Source of the DNA: a virus
Length of the DNA: 64,000 nt
Reading direction: 5' to 3' (one strand)
Virus record (IMG/VR): IMGVR_UViG_3300042691_042551
Span: 1 to 64,000 of that record
Shown here piece by piece: positions 43,511-52,689 of this stretch. Position 1 is the first letter of the stretch. The number at the start of each line of letters is the position of its first letter. Below the pieces are notes generated by a model. The model searched no databases and had not been told where the DNA came from. It was given only the letters and a program-made list of their open reading frames with translations. The translations under genes were made by a program, and so were the position numbers.

Positions 43511-44651
43511 TAGTACATTCAAATTTGGTTTCCAATTAACCTCTATCAAGCTAGAACCAAAGATAGTAAGGGAACGTCAAGTATTGAGCACTCGATTTGA
43601 TGGGCTTAAGCTATTTGAATTTAACATAGGGTCTTACAGTACTACCGTTAACAACATATTAAGAAGAATTGGTGAAATCTGGTTTACTTCTGAAGATGTT
43701 GCAGATGATGATGAAAACATGGTATGCGATGGACGTTATTTGGATCCTATCGAATATCCTGAGCTTTTTGATATGATTGGTTACTCGTTTGGTCAAGACG
43801 GAGATTTGTACATGATACCGGATTTAAGAAAGCGATCACCAGTTGGTTCCGGTTCTGGTTGGCTAGTAGGTCAAAAACAAGGTTCGGCCCAACAAAACGT
43901 ATCGCATAACCACAATGTAAGTGTTGAAATTAGTTCTCACGTAGCGGATATAACTGGGTTTGAAAATCTTTCATTTACCGTATCTGAAGAAGTATTTAGT
44001 TTTACGCAAGAATTAACTGGTAATTTAATCTTAAACGATGTTATACCATTAACATTAAACTATTCGCAAACAGGAACAGATTGGAATACTATTGACAATG
44101 GGTATTACGAGCTAAACCCAAACATAACAGTTCAAATGGCTTTATCAACGCCATTAACTAGTCCAATAGATCAACACTCTGGAACATTAACCGAATCACC
44201 GGCACACGCTCATGCAATTAATCCAAATTATACTCAAGTCAATCCACATGATGGTGGATCTTCAGTTGATGTAGTTACTTATCCTATGCCTGATACTGAT
44301 ATTTATGCAGTTGTATTAGATGCATCCGCTATTAACAATCACAGCGATATATCAATAGATGCAGAACACAATCATACTGTTTTAGTAGACACAATCATTA
44401 TTGATGCTACTCATACGCACACTGGAACTGCCAGTGGTGATTTAGTCCTTGACTATTCAATACCACAAAATTTTGGAAGCATTGACTTATATTACTCTCA
44501 TAATCACACAATTAATGTAACAGAAACCGGAACCGGTTTAAGTTCGGATATTGAAAATCATACAGCTATAGCTATTGCGGAAGCTGAAGATTTGTTAGTA
44601 AATTTGTACCACCCCGTAACAGTATTTAAAGCCTTAATAAGATACAAATGA
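43494..44651 (+). CDS. Tail collar-domain fibre protein, His-rich (385 aa)
   Basis: Residues 79-125 match the phage tail collar domain: 'VCDGRYLDPIEYPELFDMIGYSFGQDG' then 'YMIPDLRKRSPVGSG'. The C-terminal half has repeated HxH pairs (SHNHN, AHAHA, EHNHT, THTHT, SHNHT) in a beta-rich context, resembling needle tips where histidines bind iron or another metal. The protein is probably a short trimeric fibre or tip for receptor binding. It overlaps its upstream and downstream neighbours slightly. Confidence 0.8.
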   Translation: MGQIINSTFKFGFQLTSIKLEPKIVRERQVLSTRFDGLKLFEFNIGSYSTTVNNILRRIGEIWFTSEDVADDDENMVCDGRYLDPIEYPELFDMIGYSFGQDGDLYMIPDLRKRSPVGSGSGWLVGQKQGSAQQNVSHNHNVSVEISSHVADITGFENLSFTVSEEVFSFTQELTGNLILNDVIPLTLNYSQTGTDWNTIDNGYYELNPNITVQMALSTPLTSPIDQHSGTLTESPAHAHAINPNYTQVNPHDGGSSVDVVTYPMPDTDIYAVVLDASAINNHSDISIDAEHNHTVLVDTIIIDATHTHTGTASGDLVLDYSIPQNFGSIDLYYSHNHTINVTETGTGLSSDIENHTAIAIAEAEDLLVNLYHPVTVFKALIRYK

Positions 44652-44890
44652 AAGAACCAGAAGTATTTGTAAATCATTTTTTTGTAAGCTTTTATTATGA
44701 AAAGATGATATTGGGTTTTATTAAAGTTTGTCGCTTTGGTAACGAATACATAGCTATTACTTCTCCAGCCGAAATAAAAATTATTGATCGAATACGGCTT
44801 AACGAGTTTGAAAAGAAACTTTCTAAACCGTACAAGAATGCAAAAATTGTTTCCTGGAATCACATCATATCAACGAAAAAAGCAAAATGA
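44648..44890 (+). CDS. Hypothetical small protein (80 aa)
   Basis: ATG overlaps the collar gene stop (ATGA). Basic C-terminus (LNEFEKKLSKPYKNAKIVSWNHIISTKKAK). No family is recognised; it lies between two fibre-type genes and may be a fibre assembly factor, which is inference. Confidence 0.5.
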   Translation: MKEPEVFVNHFFVSFYYEKMILGFIKVCRFGNEYIAITSPAEIKIIDRIRLNEFEKKLSKPYKNAKIVSWNHIISTKKAK

Positions 44891-45243
44891 CAAAAGACTT
44901 TGATTTTATATTGGAAAACAAAATAATAGAAGGTACAACACTGGAGCCTTTGGTCATAGATTATTTTGAAAATAACCTACCGGTTTCGGTTGCTGCTGTA
45001 GAAAATATTGAATTTGTGTTTTCTAGGGAGCAAGGCGTTATTGAATCTTCTCTGTACATGAGCAAGCAAAATAACACTGTAACTCTTCCGGGAACACCTA
45101 CAAACCGTTTTCAAAGCACTCAAAAACTGGCAAATGCAAAACCCGGTAAATACCTAATAACCATATACATTAAATTTAGTAGTATAAAAGCAGAAGCCTT
45201 AAGGGGTTACATGGAAATAATACCAAGAAGTAAAAACACATGA
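44887..45243 (+). CDS. Baseplate/fibre-type beta protein (118 aa)
   Basis: A small all-beta protein: 'ENKIIEGTTLEPLVIDYFENNLPVSVAAVENIEFVFSRE', later 'AKPGKYLITIYIKFSS'. The order 'entry strand, acidic loop, two-strand hairpin, KPGKY' resembles the N-terminal Ig-like domain of phage baseplate-upper or fibre-attachment proteins. ATG overlaps the upstream stop and its own stop overlaps the next start, so it is coupled to the tail-fibre gene. Confidence 0.5.
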   Translation: MTKDFDFILENKIIEGTTLEPLVIDYFENNLPVSVAAVENIEFVFSREQGVIESSLYMSKQNNTVTLPGTPTNRFQSTQKLANAKPGKYLITIYIKFSSIKAEALRGYMEIIPRSKNT

Positions 45244-47576
45244 CAATTCAAGTAAACATAACCAAAACCGAAAAGCTCATTAATGCCAATGTTTATAAAG
45301 GTATTCCGGGCAAGTCAGCTTATGAAATAGCTGTTGATAATGGTTTTGTTGGAACTGAAGCCGATTGGCTTAACTACATTGCATCTGATCCAATATTTAG
45401 CGCGTCACCCGCGTTTGCTATAACCAATACCCAAATATCAAATTGGAATACAGCTTTTTCTTGGGGAAACCATGCATCAGTAGGCTATTTAACTTCAGAA
45501 TCAGATCCAATATATACAGCTTCAAGTTGGTATGGAACTACAAACAATAGTTCTAATTGGGATACTGCTTATGGCTGGGGAGATCATTCGTTGTACAATT
45601 ATTTGACTTCAACAGGAAGTTATGCAGACCCAATATGGTTAACTTCATTAGACTGGAGTAAAATTATCAATGCACCGGCTTTTATAACGGGTAATCAAAC
45701 TATAACCTTATCCGGAGCCATAACAGGAAGCGGAACAACAGCAATAACTACAGATATTACTAATGCGGCAGTAACGTATGCTAAAATACAGAATGTAGCA
45801 GCTAATTCGTTTCTTGCCAATATTACAGCAAGTGCAGCATCGGTTCAGGCTATAGCAACGAATAGAATACCCTTGTTTTCGTCAGCTATAACTGGCACAC
45901 CTTCAGCAACTACATTTTTAAGAGGTGATGGTACGTGGGCTACTCCTGCTGGCGGTGGTGGAAGTTCGTGGTTAATAGGTGGTAATACATTAACAGGCAC
46001 ATCTAAATTTGGTTCAACATCTAACCATACTATTGAGTTTATTGTCAATAATCAAAACAGGTTAATAATAAACCCCACAACTTCAACTCAATTAATTGAT
46101 GGTTTAAAAATAACTAACGCAAATACAGGTTTTTTTGGACTTGTAATTGAAGGAGCCCAGGCGGGAGCATTTATAAATCCAAGAGACGGTGGTTGGCATA
46201 CGTTAGTAATGAGAGCCGATGTAGACGGTAGGGGTTTTTTAATTTTAGAAAATGCAGGTTCTGCAACTAATTTTTCTGTAAAAGGCTTAGATATAACTGT
46301 ACAATCAAATACCAACAACATTCAATCATACGATGATGTAAGTATAGGAACTACAAGGCCGTTTAATATAAATCCATTAGGTGGTTATGTAGGAATAAAT
46401 CTTGGTAATACCGTTATACCCGCTGCTCAATTAGAAATAAGAGGTTCTGGCAATACAGATTCTACTTCAGCATTAATTGTTAAAAACGATAGCAACACCG
46501 AAACGTTAAGGGTTTATGATGATGGCCACGTTCAAGTAGGTTATGCCGGAGTTGAACCGTCAGCTATTTTTGCGGCAAATTCAACCACAAGAGGCTTTCT
46601 ATTTCCTCGACTATACGGTACGGATGCCGAATCTATATCTTTTCCGGCTGACGGTTTAACTGTATATGTCACTCTCGGAAATGGTGCAACCATAAATAGT
46701 ACAGGTTGGTGGGGTTATGATGGATCTACAAGTTCTTGGGTTAAGATTAATGGTGGAGGTAGTGGAAGTTCTATAACCTTGCAAACAAATGGTACAAATA
46801 ATGGAAATCAAACTTTATTAAACTTACAGGGCGCAGGAATTACTATTACGGATGATACTACAGGAAATATAAGTTTTTCACCTGACCCGTATAGTATAAT
46901 TTTAAACAATGGAAATACTATAGGCCAAACAGTAACTTTAGGAACCCTGGACGCACACTCTGTAGATATTATTGCAAATAATTTTGCTGTAGTTCGAGTC
47001 ATTCCGGACTTAATTCTGAATGAATACATTGTAAGTATTAAGGGTTCTTTATGGATTGAACAACAGGCAGGCGCAACAACCGAAAAATTTTTAAACATAG
47101 AATCTACTACCGGAGCTCTTATTGAAGGATACGGTGGAACTCAAAACATAGTTTCTATTGGTAGTTTTGTTACTACAAATGCTGAAGATTGTGCGGCATT
47201 TATCATAGAATCTACCGATAGAGGCTTTTTAATGAGTCGAATGTCAGGTACAAGCATTGAAGCCATAAGCAACCCAATAGGAGGTTTAACTGTTTATTGC
47301 AATAACGGAAACGGCACTACTGTCAATACTACTGGATGGTGGGGTTATAACGGAACAACTTGGGAAAAAATAAACGCTGCTGGCGGAGGGGGAACAACAA
47401 CTAATTCTATCTCATTTGATAATACAGGCTTAGGTGATGTTTCGGGAACTTCATTTGACGGTTCGGCAGCAAAAACAATAAGCTACAATACAATCGGAGC
47501 TAACAAAGAAATAACTTCTGGAACAGCGGCACCAACCGGTGGTTCAGATGGTGATATATATATTCAGTATGTTTAA
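45240..47576 (+). CDS. Tail fibre with repeated modules (778 aa)
   Basis: Starts with the common fibre phrase 'SAYEIAVDNGFVGTEADWLNYI' (residues 24-46). Two repeats 'SNWNTAFSWGNH' and 'SNWDTAYGWGDH' each lead into 'YLTS...DPI'. Two later modules share 'RGFL...GLTVY...TGWWGY', at about residues 450-505 and 660-715. The Thr/Ser/Gly/Asn-rich beta-solenoid composition and length fit a trimeric fibre shaft. Module duplication is typical of host-range evolution. Receptor unknown. Confidence 0.75.
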   Translation: MTIQVNITKTEKLINANVYKGIPGKSAYEIAVDNGFVGTEADWLNYIASDPIFSASPAFAITNTQISNWNTAFSWGNHASVGYLTSESDPIYTASSWYGTTNNSSNWDTAYGWGDHSLYNYLTSTGSYADPIWLTSLDWSKIINAPAFITGNQTITLSGAITGSGTTAITTDITNAAVTYAKIQNVAANSFLANITASAASVQAIATNRIPLFSSAITGTPSATTFLRGDGTWATPAGGGGSSWLIGGNTLTGTSKFGSTSNHTIEFIVNNQNRLIINPTTSTQLIDGLKITNANTGFFGLVIEGAQAGAFINPRDGGWHTLVMRADVDGRGFLILENAGSATNFSVKGLDITVQSNTNNIQSYDDVSIGTTRPFNINPLGGYVGINLGNTVIPAAQLEIRGSGNTDSTSALIVKNDSNTETLRVYDDGHVQVGYAGVEPSAIFAANSTTRGFLFPRLYGTDAESISFPADGLTVYVTLGNGATINSTGWWGYDGSTSSWVKINGGGSGSSITLQTNGTNNGNQTLLNLQGAGITITDDTTGNISFSPDPYSIILNNGNTIGQTVTLGTLDAHSVDIIANNFAVVRVIPDLILNEYIVSIKGSLWIEQQAGATTEKFLNIESTTGALIEGYGGTQNIVSIGSFVTTNAEDCAAFIIESTDRGFLMSRMSGTSIEAISNPIGGLTVYCNNGNGTTVNTTGWWGYNGTTWEKINAAGGGGTTTNSISFDNTGLGDVSGTSFDGSAAKTISYNTIGANKEITSGTAAPTGGSDGDIYIQYV

Positions 47577-47581
47577 TAAAA

Positions 47582-47749
47582 ATGAATGTTGAAATAATTA
47601 AAAATGAAGAGGTCAAGGAAAACCCAAATTATATAACTTGCGAGCAAGGCGAGTTTAACGAAACAGAATTTGTACTATGTAAAGAAAAAACGGAGTCTAG
47701 AGATAATACAGTAATGTTTTTGGCTTCACAAATTAAAGATAACACATGA
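47582..47749 (+). CDS. Small hypothetical protein (55 aa)
   Basis: Read directly from the sequence between two fibre genes. It starts 6 nt after the fibre stop and its TGA overlaps the next ATG (ATGA). The product (MNVEIIKNEEVKENPNYITCEQGEF...) is acidic with two Cys. No family is recognised; it could be a fibre chaperone, but nothing in the sequence shows this. Confidence 0.55.
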   Translation: MNVEIIKNEEVKENPNYITCEQGEFNETEFVLCKEKTESRDNTVMFLASQIKDNT

Positions 47750-49887
47750 AAGTAGCATTTGAACAAGTATTTAATGGCTCATTAGAGCAAGTTGCAATTG
47801 GTGGAAGCTATGATGCAACAAAAATTAATCGAGGAAAGCATACAGGACAATTTAATTTAGGCTCAGGTGCTATTGATAAATTTGTAGGCCCTGCTCCGTT
47901 AGGGGTTGGTAATTTAGCTGAAAGTTCTTTGGCTATACCGTCTTTATTTATCCACCCTATAAAAATTACAGATGATTTGTTTTGGGTATTCGGCTCGGAC
48001 GGAGCTACAGCAGCAGCAACAAGAAGGGTTCAATTATGGACTTGGGTACCTTCAACAAATACCTATACTTTTATAGGTGCAATTACTTGTACATTTCCAA
48101 CAGCTACTAACCATACTGTAAGAGGTATTCGTGCTATTCTTGAAAATTACACTACAGGTACCGTAAGCGTTAGCGGAACGGGCGTAACAGGTTCAGGAAC
48201 AAGTTGGAATACGGGTTTATCCGTAGGTTCACGCATTGGCTTTGGTTCAACAAATCCAAATAACATAACCACTTGGTATCAAATATCAGCTATTAACTCG
48301 GACACATCTATTACGTTAACCGGGTCAGCAGGTACAATTTCAGCCGGTACACCGTACGTTATACAAGATTTAATGATTATACAAGCAACTACCAATGCAA
48401 CAGCAACTAACGGTGGTTTATTTATCACTAAAGGACTTCAATATGCCGATTTTACAAACCCGGCTACGGCTATTCCCGCAGCTACAACTGTTGATAAAAT
48501 CAAAGCAACTTATTGGTTACGTGATGCCGCAACAATAACTAATACCGTAATTGGTGGTTGTGCAATAGGGGATAGAGATTCTTGGACACAACAATACGTG
48601 TATGCAGGAAACGGGGCCGCAACTTCGTTAGTACTATACCGATATAATATACGCGCAGCATTAACTCCAACAGCCGGTGGTTTTACTTTAACCGGTACTG
48701 ATATAGTAATTACGGGTGCTCAAACCGTAACTGGTAACATATCTCAAGCAAATAATGGAAGAGTAGCAACATTACAACACGGAGCAGGTAGTGGAGTTTC
48801 TTCTTTGTATATGTTTACCGCATCGCGTATATTAAGAATACCATTGTCAAGTATAATAAATGGAAGTACAACTTTTGTGGCTGATTCAATGTCTGAAGTA
48901 CCCCCAGGAAGTGCAAACACTAACTTAGCCACTACAACATTTACCTCTTTAGACATCGCAGGTTCTTTAGATAAATTGGTCATAACGGGTACTGCATCTA
49001 ACGCACCGTCTTTGTACATTACTGACTACTATACCGGTGGTCAACAAATAGATAGACGGGCTGGTTCAAGTACATCGCAATTGGTGTCTTCACTTCGAGA
49101 CACTGATTCCCCAGTATTTGTTCACTACGTTGCAACGAATACTCCTTTTGTATGGGTTGAGGATGGTTGGTTATTTTGGCTTTATGCCCAGGCTACAACC
49201 ACAACTTTAAATGCTTTTACTGCATACCCTTTAGCAGCCGATTTAGATTTTCAGGCTGATGTTAACAACCGAATAATTTTACCAAAAATAACTTTGGGCG
49301 CAACACCGGCTAAATTATATCGAGTATGCACAACAAGCGTTGGTAACATAGGTGATCATACAATGGGTGTATCGCCCGATATGTACAAATTACAAGCTCG
49401 TACTTCAGGAATAGATGATAATACAGGTTCTTGGACTGATGTAGCTGAAAATGGAGATTTATCAGGATTAGGTACACCATCAACAATTCAATTTGCCCTA
49501 CAATTTAGAACAGCCGGAATAATGATGTTACCGGCTCGTGTATTGAGTTTGGCATTGATATATGAAACTGATGATGCTTTACCTTCACAATACCGTTGGA
49601 ATTATGCAGACTTTAATACCTCAAATGGAACATTTGCTTGGGTACAGTCTACTTTATTTGGAGCTACTCCCGGAGTCCACACAATCAATATTTACAGAGC
49701 TGATACAAATGCGCTTGTACTAACACAAGCAAGTAGTGGAACTACTAATGGTACTTTTGAAAATTGGAATGGAACTGCTTGGGTTTCCGGTATAGGTGCA
49801 GATACAGTTGGTCGCAGAAGAAGGTTTGTGCCATCGGGTTCATTACCAGGCTCCGTTGATTTGTACGCTAAAATAACTGTTGCTTAA
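47746..49887 (+). CDS. Fibre/propeller-type virion protein (713 aa)
   Basis: Almost all beta-strand, rich in Thr, Ser, Gly and Ala. Residues 140-200 hold an Ig-like phrase common in phage fibres (TGTVSVSGTGVTGSGTSW ... ISAINSDTSITLTGSAG). Other parts repeat blocks of 'TAAATRRVQLWTW' or 'ATSLVLYRYNIRAA' type, suggesting a propeller. It may be a receptor-binding or fibre-tip protein. It is coupled to the 55-residue gene upstream and overlaps the next gene by one base. Confidence 0.6.
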   Translation: MKVAFEQVFNGSLEQVAIGGSYDATKINRGKHTGQFNLGSGAIDKFVGPAPLGVGNLAESSLAIPSLFIHPIKITDDLFWVFGSDGATAAATRRVQLWTWVPSTNTYTFIGAITCTFPTATNHTVRGIRAILENYTTGTVSVSGTGVTGSGTSWNTGLSVGSRIGFGSTNPNNITTWYQISAINSDTSITLTGSAGTISAGTPYVIQDLMIIQATTNATATNGGLFITKGLQYADFTNPATAIPAATTVDKIKATYWLRDAATITNTVIGGCAIGDRDSWTQQYVYAGNGAATSLVLYRYNIRAALTPTAGGFTLTGTDIVITGAQTVTGNISQANNGRVATLQHGAGSGVSSLYMFTASRILRIPLSSIINGSTTFVADSMSEVPPGSANTNLATTTFTSLDIAGSLDKLVITGTASNAPSLYITDYYTGGQQIDRRAGSSTSQLVSSLRDTDSPVFVHYVATNTPFVWVEDGWLFWLYAQATTTTLNAFTAYPLAADLDFQADVNNRIILPKITLGATPAKLYRVCTTSVGNIGDHTMGVSPDMYKLQARTSGIDDNTGSWTDVAENGDLSGLGTPSTIQFALQFRTAGIMMLPARVLSLALIYETDDALPSQYRWNYADFNTSNGTFAWVQSTLFGATPGVHTINIYRADTNALVLTQASSGTTNGTFENWNGTAWVSGIGADTVGRRRRFVPSGSLPGSVDLYAKITVA

Positions 49888-50183
49888 TGAGTTATCAACT
49901 AACTTTTGGAAGTAATGAAACTATTCTTATAAGGGATAAGGGTACTGCTAATTCAGTATTAAACTTTGTTAATAGCGAAAATACCGTAGGAAAAAACGTG
50001 ACAGCTTTACCTACAGTATTTCTTTTTCAATTATTAAACTATATTCAGTTTCCATTAGGGGTAAGTTCAATAGTTTGGCTTAAAGTATCAGGAGTTTGGA
50101 AACAAGGTATTGTTTGGATAAAGCAAGGTGGTGTATGGAAACAAGGCACAACTTACATAAAAGAATCTGGGCAATGGAAATAA
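49887..50183 (+). CDS. Small protein with W-K-x-GGVWKQG repeats (98 aa)
   Basis: ATG overlaps the stop of the fibre gene. The last 40 residues are three short repeats: VWLKVSGVWKQGI, VWIKQGGVWKQGT and TYIKESGQWK. The Trp-Lys-Gly pattern resembles short beta-hairpin repeats in carbohydrate-binding or fibre-tip proteins. The first half is beta-rich. It may be a fibre cap or adhesin; no family is certain. Confidence 0.55.
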   Translation: MSYQLTFGSNETILIRDKGTANSVLNFVNSENTVGKNVTALPTVFLFQLLNYIQFPLGVSSIVWLKVSGVWKQGIVWIKQGGVWKQGTTYIKESGQWK

Positions 50184-50195
50184 ATACAATTTTAT

Positions 50196-50203
50196 TATTT
50201 TTG
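50196..50203 (+). promoter_or_regulatory. Candidate -7 element before the lysis-region genes
   Basis: TATTTTTG (50196-50203) sits 4 nt before the ATG at 50208, in the gap after the fibre genes. It fits TAnnTTTG but has no clear upstream TTG at the usual spacing. Confidence 0.4.
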
Positions 50204-50207
50204 AACT

Positions 50208-50501
50208 ATGCTAGTAATAACCGGAACAATTAAAAACCCCAATTTGCCAAATATGGAAGTTAAAAATCCACATTTGAGAATCACTCCAATATTTTTACCG
50301 TTTGGGAAATTAAAAGTGGATGTTCAAGCGTTTATTGGCAAAAACATTCTGTTTAGCTATAGCAAAGACATTGATGCAAATAGCCTACAATACCTAAAGT
50401 CTGAGGCTAATTTGTACACAGCAGTAATTAAATCAATCGAAAACCTGTTAATTTTGGAACTTCAAAACAATAATCCATCAATAACAATTACTCAATTATG
50501 A
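50208..50501 (+). CDS. Hypothetical small protein (97 aa)
   Basis: Starts just after a promoter-like element. Mixed sequence (VITGTIKNPNLPNMEVKNPHLRITPIFLPFGKLKVDVQAFIGK) without recognised domain. Overlaps the next gene by 4 nt. It may belong to the virion or to the lysis region; nothing decides. Confidence 0.5.
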   Translation: MLVITGTIKNPNLPNMEVKNPHLRITPIFLPFGKLKVDVQAFIGKNILFSYSKDIDANSLQYLKSEANLYTAVIKSIENLLILELQNNNPSITITQL

Positions 50502-50839
50502 AGATCAATTTACTACAACCAATCTTAGATTTTGAAGGTGTCCAATATGTTGAACCTGTATATGATATGGTCGATGATAAACCAATCAAAGTTCGAGAGG
50601 TAAGGCTGGACCTAAAAACAATAATCATGCGCGGCTTAAACCATCTTCCAAAGGATAAGGAAATTAGCCCGGAAACAATTTATGATCGCGGAAAGTTAAT
50701 ATCAAAGGTTCGTTCTAATGATGAAGTAGATTTATCTGCAAAACAAATTGAGGAAATTAAAAAATGCGTTGCTAAAATAACCAGTCCGTTTGTAACCTTT
50801 CAGGTTTGGGAAATGCTAGACAAAGAACCTAATGACTGA
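50498..50839 (+). CDS. Hypothetical protein (113 aa)
   Basis: ATG overlaps the previous stop. Contains 'KINLLQPILDFEGVQYVEPVYDMVDD' and a helix with 'AKQIEEIKKCVAKITSPFVTFQVWEML'. The head of the sequence and the final helices resemble small tail-assembly chaperone-type proteins, but this is a weak impression. Overlaps the next gene by one base. Confidence 0.5.
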   Translation: MKINLLQPILDFEGVQYVEPVYDMVDDKPIKVREVRLDLKTIIMRGLNHLPKDKEISPETIYDRGKLISKVRSNDEVDLSAKQIEEIKKCVAKITSPFVTFQVWEMLDKEPND

Positions 50840-51483
50840 TGGAAACCGGAATTTTTGAAATAGTAGAAAAACTCGCTATCGGAGCTGCTGCATTTATCTA
50901 CTTTTTAGATAGAATATTTCGTAGTCTTAAAGACAAAAAACAATCAAAAGCTATTGGTGAAATTCAAAAGTCAATAGTAAAGCCTGAGAAGTCTATTTGC
51001 CAAACGTCCGAACAAGTAATTGCTATTGATAGGATATGCAATGAAATAGTAGGTTATTTTTCTGACAGGCCGATTGCTTCAGTTTTGTTATGGCAATTCA
51101 ACAATGGTAGTTATTCCGGTGCTAACTTTTCTTACAAGTTTGCATCTTGCGTTGGTGAAGCTGTTTCACCAGGAAGGGAAAGAACTAGAAAACATTTGCA
51201 AAATCGGCCAATGTATGACTATTCGATTCTTTTGGTTGATATTAAAAATACTGAAGAAAAACAGTTATTTTACAATTACAATAGTTATCCATCTAGCATT
51301 ATTTCAACAGAAATGCATACTCGCGGCATATTTAGCTGCATTGAAACTGCACTGTCTGATAATTTAGACAAGGGTTTGCTATCTGTATCTTTTTATACTG
51401 AATGCGATATTTATTCGGATGATTTTGAATATTTGAAAATTTGTGCTTCTCGTATTTATAGCATACTTTCGAATAATATTTAA
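50839..51483 (+). CDS. Membrane-anchored protein with GAF-like sensor part (214 aa)
   Basis: The N-terminal ~30 residues include a hydrophobic segment (IGAAAFIYFLDRIFRSLKDKK) that could anchor the protein. Residues 55-210 show alternating helix and strand with 'ASVLLWQFNNGSYSGANFSYKFAS' and 'GLLSVSFYTECDIYSDDFEYLKICASRI', a pattern like GAF-type small-ligand domains, though this is a tentative fold guess. It lies directly before the holin-like gene, so a role in lysis timing is possible but unproven. Confidence 0.5.
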   Translation: METGIFEIVEKLAIGAAAFIYFLDRIFRSLKDKKQSKAIGEIQKSIVKPEKSICQTSEQVIAIDRICNEIVGYFSDRPIASVLLWQFNNGSYSGANFSYKFASCVGEAVSPGRERTRKHLQNRPMYDYSILLVDIKNTEEKQLFYNYNSYPSSIISTEMHTRGIFSCIETALSDNLDKGLLSVSFYTECDIYSDDFEYLKICASRIYSILSNNI

Positions 51484-51489
51484 TGTATT

Positions 51490-51792
51490 ATGGATTCAAT
51501 AGAAACAATTTTTAATCAGGTATTGATGTATCTTGATGTTCCTTACTGTTTAGTTGTAGTTCTTTTGTCTTATGCTTTAAGAAATGTTTTGGCATCTATG
51601 CTGGAGTATTTTCGTTTTCCGGAAAAGCATTCAAGGACTTTTGCCGTTTTAATCCTAGCAACTGTAATTGCTCTAATTTGGCACTTTTTTATTGGTTCAG
51701 ACCTAGTAAAACTGTTTGTTTCTTATTCGGCCACTACTACTCTTTACGAACTATTTTTAAAACACATATCAAAGGATTTAATATATGGCTAA
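51490..51792 (+). CDS. Holin-like membrane protein (100 aa)
   Basis: At least two hydrophobic segments (residues 18-36, YCLVVVLLSYALRNVLASM; residues 48-66, TFAVLILATVIALIWHFFI) with a third weak one, and a short polar C-terminus, at the usual holin length. It directly precedes the amidase and overlaps it by 8 nt, the standard holin-endolysin order. It would form lesions in the inner membrane to release the endolysin. Confidence 0.65.
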   Translation: MDSIETIFNQVLMYLDVPYCLVVVLLSYALRNVLASMLEYFRFPEKHSRTFAVLILATVIALIWHFFIGSDLVKLFVSYSATTTLYELFLKHISKDLIYG

Positions 51793-52339
51793 TGGCATTA
51801 AAGAAATCTACCTGATAGCAGGTCACTCAAACGGTGATCCCGGAGCTATTGGAGTGAAAAAAACCAAAGAAGCAGACTTAACTAAAGAACTTCGCGATTT
51901 AGTGGCCCAGCGACTAAAACTTAAAAACGTACCGGTGGTAACAGACGATGATCGGCTGTCGCTTTCTCAGGTATTGAGTTCGATAAAAAGCACTGAACAG
52001 GATATTGTATGTGATATTCATTTTAATGCTAGTGAAAACCCTAAGGCTAACGGTGTTGAAGTTTTGATACCCGGCCGGCACACAACCAAAGAAAGAACTG
52101 GGGCCCTTAGAATACTTACAGGTATTACTGCAGCAACCGGCTTGCGTTCAAGGGGTGTAATTACCGAATTGCAATCTCACCGTGGTTCATTAGGGGTAAT
52201 GCGAGAGTCAGGTTCAAACTTTTTGATTGAGGTATGTTTTATATCCAACCAAAATGATTTTGAGGTTTACCACCAAAAAAAGACTGCTGTTGCCGATAGC
52301 ATTGCTGATTCTCTTTTACAAATCTACAATGAGCTATGA
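51785..52339 (+). CDS. N-acetylmuramoyl-L-alanine amidase endolysin (184 aa)
   Basis: Amidase_3-type zinc amidase that cuts the bond between N-acetylmuramate and the peptide stem. Zinc ligands and catalytic Glu are visible: His14 (IAGHSNGDPG), Glu29 (KEADLT), His79 (CDIHFNAS), and catalytic Glu149 (FLIEVCFI). There is no signal peptide, so it depends on the holin for export, and no separate cell-wall-binding domain. Length is normal for a single-domain endolysin. Confidence 0.9.
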   Translation: MANGIKEIYLIAGHSNGDPGAIGVKKTKEADLTKELRDLVAQRLKLKNVPVVTDDDRLSLSQVLSSIKSTEQDIVCDIHFNASENPKANGVEVLIPGRHTTKERTGALRILTGITAATGLRSRGVITELQSHRGSLGVMRESGSNFLIEVCFISNQNDFEVYHQKKTAVADSIADSLLQIYNEL

Positions 52340-52689
52340 GCCAGCTACACAAACTAATTATTTTTGTTGTTATTGCGTCTATTGTTCTTTTTCTTCTATT
52401 TTGGGTTAATGATCCACCTAAAGAAGAAACCGAAATAAACCTTGGAGAATACCATATTGCTCTACTAATGGCCCAGAAATACAAAGAACAGGCCGATTCA
52501 TTTCAAAACTTATATTTAACTACAGATTATGGAAAAGATTCTATTGTTTACAGGACTAAAAAAATATTCATTAATTCTCAGTATTTGCCTGCTGATTCCA
52601 GCGTTAAGTTACTCGCAGAAATTTTTGCCGAAGTTGACAGTATTAGGGAAAGATACCAAAGCGATAGCGCTTTCGGTTCACGATGGTAA
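52336..52689 (+). CDS. Inner-membrane spanin-like protein (117 aa)
   Basis: ATGA overlap with the endolysin gene. An N-terminal hydrophobic segment (residues 5-23, KLIIFVVIASIVLFLLFWV) is followed by a periplasmic, mainly helical part (YHIALLMAQKYKEQADSFQNLYL). This is the shape of an inner-membrane spanin (Rz-like), which bridges the periplasm for outer-membrane disruption. Its last 161 nt overlap the next gene in another frame, as in Rz/Rz1 pairs. Confidence 0.6.
   Translation: MSQLHKLIIFVVIASIVLFLLFWVNDPPKEETEINLGEYHIALLMAQKYKEQADSFQNLYLTTDYGKDSIVYRTKKIFINSQYLPADSSVKLLAEIFAEVDSIRERYQSDSAFGSRW

Noticed and set aside
45240-50183. Possible diversity-generating retroelement acting on the fibre genes
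   Set aside because: No reverse transcriptase gene and no template/variable repeat pair with adenine-biased changes is visible in the window.
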